The notes: generated from the letters alone by a model not told the origin. A stretch of 64,000 bases of DNA from Sulfolobales archaeon Acd1 (GCA_000389735.1 APJY01000001.1:310001-374000); one strand, 5' to 3'. Counted from the stretch's first letter, positions 16,078 through 25,462 are shown. A program made the numbers and translations.

Positions 16078-17235
16078 TTACCTCCACGTGGTCTTGGGAG
16101 GGATTCCCTCCCTGAACCTCTCTATCCTTTCCTTGTACGGCAGGAGGTCCTCTAGCATGTAGGGGACTTCGTCCCTCAGGGTCCTGGTCGGCCTGAAGCC
16201 CAGGGAGGGTAAAATCCTCCTGGTGGGGTTGTAGTGATGCTCTTCCTTCTCCACCCTCGGGTTCTCCAGGTGATGGACCTCGACCTTACCCAGCCCTACT
16301 TTCTCGGCGGCCTCCCTCACCATCTCCGCTATCTGCCTCACGCTGTAGACCTCAGCGAACTGGTTCACCACCCTGTATTTCCCCTGGTCTGGCGGGTGCT
16401 CTATGAGGAGCTTAACAGCCGTCACGCTGTCCTCGAGCGATATGAACCCCCTAGTCTGACCTCCCTTGCCGTAGACCGTGAGGGGGTGCCCGATCACGGC
16501 CTCGGCACAGAACCTGTTAACCACCGTCCCCCATGCCTCGTCTATGTCGAACCTCGTCCTCATGCTTTCATGGACTATCTCGGAAGTCCTCGTGCCGTAG
16601 ACGGGCCCCTGCATTATGTCCGTGACCGTCAGGCCCCAGAGCTGGTTCGCGTAGTAGAGTACGTCGGTGTCGAACACCTTCGACCAGTGGTACCACGAGC
16701 CTCCCTTCCTCGGCACGAGAATCCTGTCCCTCTTCCCGTTGATTTCTGCCTCAACCTCGATGTCCTCAGGTATGTCGAAGTTGGGGGTCCCGTATTCGCC
16801 CATCGTGCCCATCTTCACTATATGTATCGTAGGGTCGACCTCCTTCACGGCGTACACCAGCCTCATCGTCCCGATCAGGTTGTTCTGTATCGTGAAGACC
16901 GCGTGCTCCTCGTCCTTCATGGAGTAGGGGGCGCTTCTCTGCTCGGCGAAGTGAACTATCGCGTCTGGCCTGAACTTCCTTATTAAATCCTTAAGTAACC
17001 CCGGCTGGGTTATGTCCCCTATTATGAAGTTTATGTCAACGTCCAGGTGCCTCTTCGCCTCCATGACCCTCTCGGCGGGGGAAGGCAGGGGGAAAACGGA
17101 GTCCGTGCCGGATTCGTAGGCCATCCTCCTGGTGGAGAGGTTGTCCACTCCGATCACTTCGTGACCTGCCTTAGCGAGCTTCAAGGCTAAGGGCCAGCCC
17201 AGCTCCCCGTCTACGCCAAGGAGCAGAACCTTCAT
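16078..17235 (-). CDS. agl3: UDP-sulfoquinovose synthase (SQD1/Agl3 type)
   Basis: A 385-residue NAD-dependent short-chain dehydrogenase/reductase of the extended type. The NAD-binding motif is GVDGELG (7-13). Catalytic residues are T144 in TMGEYG and the Y182xxxK186 pair in WYHWSK, the same positions known for plant SQD1. It converts UDP-glucose and sulfite to UDP-sulfoquinovose. In Sulfolobus acidocaldarius the homologue Agl3 makes the sulfoquinovose of the S-layer N-glycan. The ATG at 17235 gives the full Rossmann fold. The neighbours are not glycan genes, but two glycosyltransferases lie a few kilobases away (21.4-23.8 kb). Confidence 0.95.
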   Translation of the reverse strand: MKVLLLGVDGELGWPLALKLAKAGHEVIGVDNLSTRRMAYESGTDSVFPLPSPAERVMEAKRHLDVDINFIIGDITQPGLLKDLIRKFRPDAIVHFAEQRSAPYSMKDEEHAVFTIQNNLIGTMRLVYAVKEVDPTIHIVKMGTMGEYGTPNFDIPEDIEVEAEINGKRDRILVPRKGGSWYHWSKVFDTDVLYYANQLWGLTVTDIMQGPVYGTRTSEIVHESMRTRFDIDEAWGTVVNRFCAEAVIGHPLTVYGKGGQTRGFISLEDSVTAVKLLIEHPPDQGKYRVVNQFAEVYSVRQIAEMVREAAEKVGLGKVEVHHLENPRVEKEEHHYNPTRRILPSLGFRPTRTLRDEVPYMLEDLLPYKERIERFREGIPPKTTWR

Positions 17236-17277
17236 TTAAGGTCGTCCCTACGTGCACTAGACTCGAGGGGGCTAATA

Positions 17278-18045
17278 TTAAACGTATCCAAGGGCGTTGA
17301 GTACCAGGTAAAGAGCTATAGTCACGGAGACCAACTGGTGAATCCCTACGGATATCCCCGGCCTCGCCGGGTTCCTGTTTATTGACCTGTAGACCCACAG
17401 GCCCACCGCGGCCTCCAGAAGGGCCAACGCCAGCCCTAACCAGAGCCTTAGGTAGATCAATGAGGCCAAGAAGATCAGGGTGAATATCCCGTGGAAGGTC
17501 CAGACCCACTGGACCGTGCCCTTAGGGAGCCTGACGTTCCCTATCGGGTTGACCATCCTCCTCGCGCCCGTCGTCCATCCGCCCAGGAAAATCACGAAGT
17601 ACAGCACGTGAGGCGGGGTGATCGCGTTTATCAGGAAGCTTATGTAACCCTGGAAGTCCGTTATCCCCAAGGAGGCCAACAGGTAAGTAACGAACAGGGT
17701 GTAGGCCACTATGCCGTGTAGCCCCTGGAGGAACGAGGGGAGCTTCCCGGCCAGAACGTAAAGGGTCGCCATCCCGAGGAGCGCTGTAGCGATTATAAGG
17801 CCGAAACCAACGAAGGCCACGAAGGAGGGCCTAATTATCATAGTGATTAACGAGAGGATCCCTATCGATGTGGCCACTATCCTGTGGATCGCCTCAGGGT
17901 CGCCCTTCAGTGCGAGGACGTGGATGTCCCTGGTGTAGGGCCAGTTCGTTCCCAAACTGAGGCCGTAACCGTATCCCTCAACGATCCCTCCCAGCACGAT
18001 GGCCGCCGCGGCGAGACCCGCGGTCAACGGGAAGAGGAAGTCCAT
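17278..18045 (-). CDS. ctaA: Heme A synthase (CtaA/Cox15 family)
   Basis: A 255-residue protein with about eight membrane helices. The signature E51xxH54R55 (EAIHR) sits in the second helix, and further histidines H110, H185 and H236 fall at equivalent helix positions in the two halves, giving the four heme-ligating histidines of the family. The enzyme oxidises the methyl group of heme O to the formyl of heme A, the cofactor of terminal oxidases. The assignment rests on the EAIHR motif and histidine spacing. The ATG at 18045 has a TATA box centred 25 bases upstream. No oxidase subunit genes are beside it. Confidence 0.85.
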   Translation of the reverse strand: MDFLFPLTAGLAAAAIVLGGIVEGYGYGLSLGTNWPYTRDIHVLALKGDPEAIHRIVATSIGILSLITMIIRPSFVAFVGFGLIIATALLGMATLYVLAGKLPSFLQGLHGIVAYTLFVTYLLASLGITDFQGYISFLINAITPPHVLYFVIFLGGWTTGARRMVNPIGNVRLPKGTVQWVWTFHGIFTLIFLASLIYLRLWLGLALALLEAAVGLWVYRSINRNPARPGISVGIHQLVSVTIALYLVLNALGYV

Positions 18046-18066
18046 GGGGGAAAGTTTAGTTCTATG

Positions 18067-18074
18067 TATATAAA
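18067..18074 (-). promoter_or_regulatory. TATA box for ctaA
   Basis: TTTATATA on the minus strand is centred 25 bases before the ATG at 18045, which fits a leaderless transcript. Confidence 0.65.
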
Positions 18075-18189
18075 TTCTGATTAAAACGCCTCATGACGGG
18101 CGAGCTTCCGTTATTCCAAGAGCCGTAACAACGGAGGTTTCCAATTTACGAACTTATTAGCGTGAGAACGCACCGATGGCCGGTGCCGC

Positions 18190-19386
18190 ATGGCTGAGCC
18201 TAAGGCGAACTATCTGGGCGCTTACCTCTCGTGGGTAATGGACTCCTACGACCTGGGGGCCGTGGTGATAACCTCCGCCGTCTTAGGGAAGCTGTTCTTC
18301 CCGACGCTTGGGATCCTCGGGGCGGCGCTCCCCATAGTCTTCACGGTTGTCTCCAGGCCGTTGGGGGCTTTCCTCTTCGGCTACTTGGCGGACCTGAAGG
18401 GAAGGAGGATCACGCTTCTGATAACCGTTTTAGGCTACTCCCTTTCCATAGGGCTCACCGGGCTCCTACCCACTTACGAGGAAGTGGGCATAACAGCCTC
18501 AGTAGCGTTAGTCGCCTTGAGGGTGATCCAGGGGATCTTCATAGGCGGGGACGTATCGACCAGCTTCGTCCTCGCGATGGAGAGCGTCAGGAGCAGGAGA
18601 GGTCTATTGTCAGGCGTGATGCAGGGAGGGACTCTTGTCGGCTTCGTCCTAGTCGATGCCCTCTTCACCTACTTGGCCAAGACCACCAACATAGTTGACA
18701 CTTGGAGGTACGTCTTCTTCATAGGTGCCCTGCCAGCCGCCCTGGCCCTCCTGATCAGGTTGAGGGTTATCGAGCCTGAGGTATACCTGAAGGAGGGAAG
18801 GACCGCCCCTGTGCTCAGCGGACTCAGGCCCCTCTGGCAGACCCTACTGGTCATGATAGGCTTTTGGATCATGATCTATTCCGGACCGCAGTTCATGGCG
18901 GTCTACTTGGGAACTTACCTGACCCTCAAGCCCGAGGTTTACGGCGGCTTGATACTGGCCATGAACGCCATAGGGATTCTGGCTATGGCCTTGAGCGGCT
19001 TCCTCTCGGACTACATAGGCAGGAAGTGGATGGCGGTTGCTGGAACCGTAGTCTCCCTCATGGGAGCCTGGCTACTCTACGGCAGTGTCCTGGAAATCAA
19101 CTACTCCGTCCCCCTGTTCGGCTTCCTAGTCAACCTGCCCTCAGCTGTCACCCCGGCCTACCTCTCGGAGAGGTTCAAGACCTTCAGCAGGGCCACCGGG
19201 GTGGGCTTCTCCTATAACGGCGCGTTCCTCGTGGCCGGGTTCAGTCAGGTCTACATAAGCCTGTTATCGAAGTACTTGATCCTGCCCTACTCAGCTTTCA
19301 CCGTCTTCGGCATGGGGGCGCTGTTGGCCGTCATCGGGTTAATCCTAGGCCCAGAGACCCTGAGGGCCAGCGAACTCAGGGTATGA
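18190..19386 (+). CDS. MFS transporter, metabolite:H+ symporter type
   Basis: A 398-residue protein with 12 predicted membrane helices. The loop motif GYLADLKGRRITLL between helices 2 and 3 and GFLSDYIGRKWMAV in the second half are the paired MFS signatures. RPLGAFLFGYLADLKGR resembles the MHS/sugar-porter branch, whose members take up organic acids, osmolytes or aromatic acids with protons. The substrate cannot be told from sequence. The ATG at 18190 is chosen over an out-of-frame ATG at 18176. It is divergent from ctaA and followed by pfpI after 67 bases with a short GGTAAGT motif between them. Confidence 0.88.
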   Translation: MAEPKANYLGAYLSWVMDSYDLGAVVITSAVLGKLFFPTLGILGAALPIVFTVVSRPLGAFLFGYLADLKGRRITLLITVLGYSLSIGLTGLLPTYEEVGITASVALVALRVIQGIFIGGDVSTSFVLAMESVRSRRGLLSGVMQGGTLVGFVLVDALFTYLAKTTNIVDTWRYVFFIGALPAALALLIRLRVIEPEVYLKEGRTAPVLSGLRPLWQTLLVMIGFWIMIYSGPQFMAVYLGTYLTLKPEVYGGLILAMNAIGILAMALSGFLSDYIGRKWMAVAGTVVSLMGAWLLYGSVLEINYSVPLFGFLVNLPSAVTPAYLSERFKTFSRATGVGFSYNGAFLVAGFSQVYISLLSKYLILPYSAFTVFGMGALLAVIGLILGPETLRASELRV

Positions 19387-19453
19387 GGGTAAGTCAAATC
19401 GTGATCTCAAACGCTATTCACGCTTTTTTGTCTGGACTCCCTAAGTGAGGTCG

Positions 19454-19996
19454 ATGACAACGAAGAAGGTCCTCTTCATAGTAGGGGAGGAGTACGAAGA
19501 CATAGAGCTGCTTTACCCCTATTATAGGGTCATGGAGGAGGGCTACGTACCAGTGATAGCCTGGAAGGAGGCCAAGGCTAGGGTCACAGGAAAGCACGGC
19601 TACTCGGTACTCTCCGACCTATCGTTTAAGGAAGTGAGGGCCGAGGAGTACCTCGGCCTAGTAATTCCTGGGGGCAGGGGGCCGGAGAGGATAAGGAACA
19701 TCCCTGAGGTTAAAGAGATAACGAGGAGGTTCTTCGAGCTTAAGAAGCCCGTCGCCGCCATATGCCACGGTCCTCAAATCCTGATATCAGCCGGTGTGAT
19801 AAAGGGGAGGAAGGTGACCTCCTACGAGTCGATAAAGGACGACGTAGTGGCGGCGGGAGGAGAGTACATAGACGCTCCAGTGGTTGAGGACGATAACTTG
19901 GTATCCTCCAGGCACCCCGGCGACTTGCCCTACTTCGGGGCCTCCCTCATAAAGGCCCTCAAGGCCGCCGAGAGGAAGTCAGCTTTGAAAGTATGA
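19454..19996 (+). CDS. pfpI: PfpI/DJ-1 family protein (protease or deglycase)
   Basis: A 180-residue protein of the class I glutamine amidotransferase-like fold. The nucleophile elbow AAICHGPQIL places the reactive cysteine at C104 with H105, and IPGGRGPERIR is the conserved glycine-rich loop. Family members were described as intracellular proteases (PfpI) and later as DJ-1-like deglycases acting on glyoxal adducts. The role here is probably protein or metabolite damage repair. The ATG at 19454 is preferred over the in-frame GTG at 19445, because GAGGT lies 5 bases before the ATG as a ribosome site. Confidence 0.9.
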   Translation: MTTKKVLFIVGEEYEDIELLYPYYRVMEEGYVPVIAWKEAKARVTGKHGYSVLSDLSFKEVRAEEYLGLVIPGGRGPERIRNIPEVKEITRRFFELKKPVAAICHGPQILISAGVIKGRKVTSYESIKDDVVAAGGEYIDAPVVEDDNLVSSRHPGDLPYFGASLIKALKAAERKSALKV

Positions 19997-20003
19997 ATAT
20001 GAA

Positions 20004-20855
20004 TCAGGAGTGGGCCCAGCCGAATACCTTGGGCGTTTTCGGTCTCGCGTTGAAGTTCACCAGGATCCCCCTAACTACGGTTTCAGGAATCGGCCTACCT
20101 AGCTTGAGCTCGTTGCCTGACACTTCAACCATGACTTTCAGCCCCCCAGCGAACAGATGAAGGCTAGTGGCTTCCGAGGCCCACTTGAACTTGGTGTAAC
20201 TCATCCTATCCCTGAGCTTCACGCCTGGCTTTATCAATGCCGAAACGCCCTCTATCTCCTCGAGCTTCACGTTCCTGAGCGCGAACCCTATCCTCGTCCC
20301 CGGGAGGACTCTCTCCTGATCCTCGTCCAAAACCTGAATGCTCTTGACCTCCACTTCCTTCATCATCGGGTAGGCGACCAACTTGTCGTGGACGGCCACC
20401 TCGGTCAAGGCGAAGCCCAGAACTACCGTGCCGACGCCCTTAACGTTGAACGCCCTGTCAACATAAACGTAGCCCAGGTCCTTCGCGGCCTCGTCCATTT
20501 CTGAAGGCTCAGAAAGCATCTTGGAGATCCCCAAGTCGCCGAAGTATCTCATGAAGTTCTCCCTGTCGTGGGTCATCACTACCCCCTTAAGCCCCGAGGC
20601 CTCCGCCAGCAGGGCTAACTCCGCCGTCGTTGCGTCGAACTTCGAGACCTTGAGGTAGAACGCGGTGGAGAGGGAGAGCGCCTCCGCCTGGTCGGAGAGC
20701 GCCTCGGGGACTAGGACGGATCTGATCAGGTCACCGATCCTCTTGTAATAGATGTAGTTCTCGGTCCTCTTGCCTAGCCTCTCGGCCAGCTCCTTGGCCT
20801 CATTCGGGTCGCCGGCGAGCACCGCCGATATCGATCCCTTGAAGACCACGTGCAT
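20004..20855 (-). CDS. SelB-like protein with EF-Tu domain 2 but no GTPase motifs
   Basis: A 283-residue protein. The central part (about 130-215: VYVDRAFNVKGVGTVVLGFA, then SIQVLDEDQERVLPGTRIGFALRNV) has the beta-barrel pattern of EF-Tu/SelB domain 2 (PF03144), followed by a domain-3-like segment. The first 120 residues hold no P-loop (GxxxxGK), DxxG or NKxD motif, so a GTPase domain is degenerate or absent. Archaea that lack selenocysteine carry such SelB-like paralogues; their function is unknown. A role on the ribosome or in tRNA handling is only inference. It is followed on the other strand by tRNA-Gly. The ATG at 20855 is the only sensible start. Confidence 0.75.
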   Translation of the reverse strand: MHVVFKGSISAVLAGDPNEAKELAERLGKRTENYIYYKRIGDLIRSVLVPEALSDQAEALSLSTAFYLKVSKFDATTAELALLAEASGLKGVVMTHDRENFMRYFGDLGISKMLSEPSEMDEAAKDLGYVYVDRAFNVKGVGTVVLGFALTEVAVHDKLVAYPMMKEVEVKSIQVLDEDQERVLPGTRIGFALRNVKLEEIEGVSALIKPGVKLRDRMSYTKFKWASEATSLHLFAGGLKVMVEVSGNELKLGRPIPETVVRGILVNFNARPKTPKVFGWAHS

Positions 20856-20978
20856 CTAATGCCCTGGGACACAAATTAAAGCTCTCGACCCACGTCCCGA
20901 AAATTACCTATAAGATATCGGTATTGGAATTGAAAGAGATGGGTTCAGTTTTTAAGCCGAGCAGTGAAGTATTCAATT

Positions 20979-21204
<226 letters not shown>

Positions 21205-21350
21205 TTATCGATAGCTATGTCGCTATGCCCGTATGATGTCTTTTCCGTTCGTCGTTTCATGCTTGCGGATCGCCGTTACAGGCTAAGTTATCGGTTTTCT
21301 CTATGTTTGAGAATTCGAAAGCCCTTTAGGTTACGAAGAACTTTAAAAAC

Positions 21351-21360
21351 TAAATATTTT
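21351..21360 (+). promoter_or_regulatory. TATA box for the GT2 gene
   Basis: TAAATATTTT lies about 24 bases (centre to ATG) before 21379, the leaderless spacing, inside an AT-rich stretch. Confidence 0.65.
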
Positions 21361-21378
21361 AAAATCTAGAAGCCTAAA

Positions 21379-22728
21379 ATGGAAAGACAGGTTCAGGAGG
21401 AGAGCTCATTTCCCAAGTACACGCTTGAAAAATATAATGTGAACGTCAAAGTCATAAGATACATACCAGTTCTCATCCTTTTCGCGATTTCCTCATTAGA
21501 CGTCTTGTCCATCTTGAGCCATCCCACGCGATCGACGTCCGTCATAGACCTCCTTAAGCTGGCTTTCCTCATTCCCCTTCTTTCAGGGCTGTCTGCCTTC
21601 ATCGGTTTCCTGGCACTACACGAGGAGGACTTCGCCCTTCAGAGAAGGTCGCAATCTAAGGATTACAAGGTGATCTTCCAGATAACCTCGAGGGGCTTCA
21701 ACGTAGACGCCGTGAGGCGTTCCGTCGAGAGCGTGAAGTACTGGGCCAGGAAGTACCTCAAGGACTACGAGATCTGGCTCGTCACGGAGCCCGACGCGTT
21801 GATTGACTACATAGATGGAGTGAAGGTCATTAAAGTGCCGAGCGACTTCAGGACGAACAACAACACGAAGTTCAAGGCTAGAGCACTGGAATACGCAAGG
21901 CTTCTTCGCAAGCCCTACGCTCGAGACGACGTCTGGGTCTACTTCATGGACGAGGAAAGCGTCGTGGGGGAGGACACGATACTCGGCATAATAGACTTCA
22001 TAGAGAACGACAGGGGCGAGATAGGGCAGGGTCTCATAGTTTACTCCAACCTCTACGGGAAGAACTTGCTGGCCTCGCTGGCCGATTCCGTACGTTCTTC
22101 AGGTGACGTGTCGTTGTATTACTTCCAAATCATGGCCGGCTTCGTGTCCTGGATGCACGGATCCCACGTGCTCATCAGGTCCGATATCGAGGCCTCCATA
22201 GGGTGGGACTTCGGCACCACTTGGGGAGAGGACAGCCTCTTCGGCCTAGAGGCCCAGAGGAGGGGCTACAGGATTAGGTGGCTGAAGGGTAGGCTTTACG
22301 AGCAGAGCCCGTTCACCATAAGGGACTTCCTGAAGCAGAGGAGGAGGTGGGTTTTCCATTCCTTAGACGTTCTGAGGAGGAAAACGTCAGTCAAGGTTAA
22401 AGCGAACTACTTCTACTCGCTCCTAGTGTGGGCTTCAGGCCTCCTGAACCTGTTGATCGCGATCCTTTCGATCCAATCGAAGGCTCTCTTTCCCTTCAAT
22501 AACTCCCTAATACTGCTGACGACCCCGATAATAGCCTCTTGGATTTCTGGCTATCTCGTGGGCCTCTACTTGAACACCCAGCCTTTGGGACTGCCCCTGA
22601 GGAAGCTCGCCCTCTACTCGGTCGTGGCATTAATCGGGGGTAGCCTCTTGGAAGGAATAGCGGTGTGGTACGCGATTCTGAGCGCGGTACGGATGCAGGA
22701 CATCGGCTTCGAGGTGATCAAGAAGTAA
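21379..22728 (+). CDS. Membrane glycosyltransferase, family GT2
   Basis: A 449-residue protein: two N-terminal membrane helices (about 28-80), a cytoplasmic GT-A domain, and three to four C-terminal helices (about 345-445). Catalytic landmarks are the metal- and sugar-nucleotide-binding DEES (191-194), the WGED base motif and the QRRRW acceptor motif. These define processive or single-addition family 2 enzymes of the cellulose synthase/egghead mannosyltransferase type. ITSRG near residue 102 also resembles egghead. It probably adds a hexose to a lipid or glycan at the membrane, perhaps for the S-layer glycan or glycolipids. The start is set by the leaderless TATA box. Confidence 0.88.
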   Translation: MERQVQEESSFPKYTLEKYNVNVKVIRYIPVLILFAISSLDVLSILSHPTRSTSVIDLLKLAFLIPLLSGLSAFIGFLALHEEDFALQRRSQSKDYKVIFQITSRGFNVDAVRRSVESVKYWARKYLKDYEIWLVTEPDALIDYIDGVKVIKVPSDFRTNNNTKFKARALEYARLLRKPYARDDVWVYFMDEESVVGEDTILGIIDFIENDRGEIGQGLIVYSNLYGKNLLASLADSVRSSGDVSLYYFQIMAGFVSWMHGSHVLIRSDIEASIGWDFGTTWGEDSLFGLEAQRRGYRIRWLKGRLYEQSPFTIRDFLKQRRRWVFHSLDVLRRKTSVKVKANYFYSLLVWASGLLNLLIAILSIQSKALFPFNNSLILLTTPIIASWISGYLVGLYLNTQPLGLPLRKLALYSVVALIGGSLLEGIAVWYAILSAVRMQDIGFEVIKK

Positions 22729-22753
22729 TCGTCACCTAAACTATAGATAACCC

Positions 22754-23815
22754 TCAGAGGTATTCGCTTATCTCCTCGAACAGCCTAGCCCTGTAGTTCT
22801 CAGGCCTGAGCCCCTCGACCCTCATCCTCAGCTCCTTCCTGAAGTCCTGACTCACACCTAAAGCCTGCCTTACGTATTCCGCCGCCTCCTCGAGGGTGGA
22901 GTAGCCGAACTCCGGGACGAGCTCGTACCCCCCACTCTCCCTCGGCACGACGGGTACTACCCCAGCGACCATGGCCTCAGCTATCGGCATGCCGAAGTGC
23001 TCCCCTTCGGTGGGGTGGAAGTAAACCGCTACCCTGGCCAACAGCTCAGCTATCTCGGCGGTCTTCGCGTTGGGGAGAAACACCACGTCGAGCCCCCTCG
23101 ACCTCTCCCTGAGCTCCTCAAAGTACCTCCTGTCCGATAGGGAACCCACGAGGTAAAGCCTGAGCCCGGTCATCCTGGCTATCTCTATGGACCTCTCCAA
23201 GCTCTTCCCCCTCTCGAACCTCGCGACGGTTAACACGGAGGGCTCCCTGGGACCCAGGTTGAAGCTCCTCGAGTAGAGGTCGAAGTTGACTATCGGAGGG
23301 TAGATCACCTTCGGATCGACGTCAATAAGGCTCCTCAAGGCCTTGGCCGAGTAGTTGGAGTTCAGGATCAGCTTCGCCTTCTTGAGCTCGTCGAGGTGCC
23401 TCATGACCAAGGCCTTGTAAGGGTAGTAGTAGAGCCTCCAGAGCCGCGACCTGGTGTACTTCGAGGGCGTGAGGAAGGCGAACACCCCGCCGTACATGAC
23501 GTGGGGCGCCACCTCAGAGAGGCTGTCGGGGAAGCCGGAGTAGTTGAGGAAGACCCTGGGCTTCAGGCCCCTCGCCTTCAGGACCGTGAGCACCCTTTGG
23601 TACTTATCGAACCTCGAGATCCTGAAAGGGGAGACCCAACGGGCCTTCTCAGCTAACTCCTTATCCGCTGGCCTGGAGAAGGACACGACTGTGAACTCGA
23701 CGTTCCTTTCCCTGAGCATCTCCACGCCCTGTTTCGCCACCTGGAGCTCGCCGGAGACGGTACTGGAACCTAGGCCGTGGGCTATTACCGCTACGTATCC
23801 CAAGTCCCGCCCCAT
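22754..23815 (-). CDS. Glycosyltransferase, family GT4
   Basis: A 353-residue GT-B enzyme. The C-terminal nucleotide-sugar domain carries LTVARFERGKSLE, the PTEGEHFGMPIAEAMVAG segment with the paired Glu (E-x7-E), and the VVPRESGGYELV loop. The N-terminal acceptor domain has no signal peptide. It is convergent with the GT2 gene, ending 26 bases from it. Being a neighbour of a GT2 enzyme and not far from UDP-sulfoquinovose synthase, it likely works in glycan or glycolipid assembly. Donor and acceptor are unknown. The ATG at 23815 gives a complete Rossmann start (YVAVIAHGLGSS). Confidence 0.88.
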   Translation of the reverse strand: MGRDLGYVAVIAHGLGSSTVSGELQVAKQGVEMLRERNVEFTVVSFSRPADKELAEKARWVSPFRISRFDKYQRVLTVLKARGLKPRVFLNYSGFPDSLSEVAPHVMYGGVFAFLTPSKYTRSRLWRLYYYPYKALVMRHLDELKKAKLILNSNYSAKALRSLIDVDPKVIYPPIVNFDLYSRSFNLGPREPSVLTVARFERGKSLERSIEIARMTGLRLYLVGSLSDRRYFEELRERSRGLDVVFLPNAKTAEIAELLARVAVYFHPTEGEHFGMPIAEAMVAGVVPVVPRESGGYELVPEFGYSTLEEAAEYVRQALGVSQDFRKELRMRVEGLRPENYRARLFEEISEYL

Positions 23816-23863
23816 TACTCGGACTCGAGGTAAAAAACGGCTCAGTTCGGCCTCAGATTCATA

Positions 23864-24760
23864 TTGTTACCCTCAATCCGCTACAGCGGGTTGGAGCCTT
23901 TAGGGACTCTCCTGCTGGTCCTCGTGTTCTTCGCCTTCATGCCCTTGGGCAGGAAGCTCAGGCTACCGGGGAGGGTCGTGAGCGCGGTGGTCTACGCCCT
24001 GATATTCACGGTGGCGCTCTGGGCGGGGGCGGAGATCCCCCCGGTCACCGTCGCTCTCTCCGTGGTGGTCAGCTTCATATACGCCGCCTTCACGCTTACG
24101 GTAACTTACGCGATAGGGGCCGCCATTCTGAGCGAACCCCAACAACCTATCGGTAAGGGCAGGGTCTCGCTTGGCTTGGCTTACTTAATACCGCTTGCCC
24201 TAGGCATGGCGGTCGGGTTAACGACTAAGCCGAACCTCCCTTTCGGGGAACTGACGACCTACGAGCTCTACTTACTCATGGCCCTGATGGGCCTGGACGT
24301 GGGGAAGGCGATCAACCTCAGGGTGATAAGGGCCTCCTTAGGTTTCGGAGTCCTCGCGGCCCTCGTGAACTTCTCGGGGGCGATATTATCGGGCGTGGTG
24401 CTGTCCCCCCTCCTCGCTGTCCCCCTGAAGGCCTCCTTAGGGATAACCCTGGGCTCGGGCTGGTATTCCTTCGACGGGCCCTTCCTGGCCTCAGTGGAGG
24501 GCCCGTACTACGGGGTTGTCGGCTTCCTGACGAACTTCCTGAGGGAGCAGTTGGTCTTCGTGGCGCTACCGGCCCTTTCCAAGCTCAGGGAGTCTCCCCT
24601 GGGAGGGATAGCTTCGGGCGGGGCCACTTCCATGGACGTCACTCTGCCCTTCCTCACGGAGTTTTACGGCTACCGAAGCTCCGTCTCGAGCATGGTCTCT
24701 GGGGTTATCATCACCGTCCTAGTACCGGCGGTTTTACCCCTGGTTTATCAGTTACCCTAG
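23864..24760 (+). CDS. LysO-like membrane exporter (DUF340)
   Basis: A 298-residue protein with about eight membrane helices. The late motif GSGWYSFDGPFLASVEGPYYG and the helix FLTNFLREQLVFV match the lysine exporter LysO family (PF03956), which in bacteria exports L-lysine and its analogues. The N-terminal half carries the small-domain helices of the same family, so it is a full-length single-gene form. The substrate in archaea is unproven. Translation begins at the TTG at 23864, with a TATA-like TAAAAAA about 29 bases upstream. It is divergent from the GT4 gene. Confidence 0.85.
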   Translation: MLPSIRYSGLEPLGTLLLVLVFFAFMPLGRKLRLPGRVVSAVVYALIFTVALWAGAEIPPVTVALSVVVSFIYAAFTLTVTYAIGAAILSEPQQPIGKGRVSLGLAYLIPLALGMAVGLTTKPNLPFGELTTYELYLLMALMGLDVGKAINLRVIRASLGFGVLAALVNFSGAILSGVVLSPLLAVPLKASLGITLGSGWYSFDGPFLASVEGPYYGVVGFLTNFLREQLVFVALPALSKLRESPLGGIASGGATSMDVTLPFLTEFYGYRSSVSSMVSGVIITVLVPAVLPLVYQLP

Positions 24761-24771
24761 ATGGCGAAAAA

Positions 24772-24779
24772 TTTATATA
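24772..24779 (+). promoter_or_regulatory. Strong TATA box for the pilin gene
   Basis: TTTATATA within AAAAATTTATATAG is centred 35 bases before the ATG at 24811, which predicts a short leader of about 10 bases. The stretch is notably AT-rich against its surroundings. Confidence 0.65.
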
Positions 24780-24810
24780 GACGTAGACTTTAGCATAGAT
24801 TCGACAAAAC

Positions 24811-25281
24811 ATGAGAGGCCTGAGCGGAGCTGTAACCGCCCTAATACTAGTAGTAGCCAGCGTCGTAATAGCCCTGATCGTAGTCGGCTTCGCCTTCAAC
24901 CTGTTCGGCACCTTCGGCTCTGCGGGTGCAGTGTCAGCAACGGGAACTGCGTATATATACACGAAAACAGCACCAGCTGGACTTACATATACTGCTGGTG
25001 ACGTATACCTACTAGTAACGCTGAACAACAGGGGACCCAACACCACTATAACGTCAGCTACAATCAACGGTCAGACCGTCACAGTATCTCAAGTATACCT
25101 ATATTACAATAGCACAAGCAACAAACCATTACCGGGCATCTACATCCCAGCGGGTCAGAACCAGCTAGTGATCGTATTCACTGGGATCAATCCTAGCACA
25201 ATCGCCGGTAGCCCTGTTAACATACAATTAGTGCTATCGAACGGTCAAACGGTCTACGTCTCCGCTGCCGTAACCGGATAA
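24811..25281 (+). CDS. Type IV pilin-like surface protein
   Basis: A 156-residue protein with a class III signal peptide: a short basic leader MRG, then LSGAVTALILVVASVVIAL, a single hydrophobic helix that would pack the filament core after cleavage by PibD following G3. The rest is a Thr/Ser/Asn/Gly-rich beta domain with few charges and N-glycosylation sequons (NTT, NST), as in Sulfolobales adhesion pilins (Aap) and related filaments. It is monocistronic, with a strong promoter and a perfect hairpin at the stop codon, so it is probably highly expressed. No assembly ATPase is nearby; it would use one encoded elsewhere. Confidence 0.85.
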   Translation: MRGLSGAVTALILVVASVVIALIVVGFAFNLFGTFGSAGAVSATGTAYIYTKTAPAGLTYTAGDVYLLVTLNNRGPNTTITSATINGQTVTVSQVYLYYNSTSNKPLPGIYIPAGQNQLVIVFTGINPSTIAGSPVNIQLVLSNGQTVYVSAAVTG

Positions 25282-25301
25282 TCTAGAGGGTGATCTAGAT
25301 T
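25280..25301 (+). terminator. Hairpin at the end of the pilin gene
   Basis: AATCTAGA (25280-25287) and TCTAGATT (25294-25301) form a perfect 8-bp stem with a 6-base loop, overlapping the stop codon. It may terminate transcription or protect the 3' end of the pilin message. Confidence 0.5.
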
Positions 25302-25432
25302 CAGGTTTAAGGTAAGTTCTTTTTCCTACCAACACTATAGTTTTACGTCCATAATTTCGTTAACACCTCTAGGAACCTCTTTCAAGGGCGTAATTTATAT
25401 TCACTAGTTTAAATAAATTCGAAAGTTAAAAC

Positions 25433-25440
25433 CTTTTAAA
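25433..25440 (+). promoter_or_regulatory. TATA box for accC
   Basis: CTTTTAAA is centred about 26 bases before the ATG at 25463, which fits a leaderless message. The 25382-25450 segment is strongly AT-rich. Confidence 0.6.
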
Positions 25441-25462
25441 CTTGTTCTAATTTAATCTCCCG

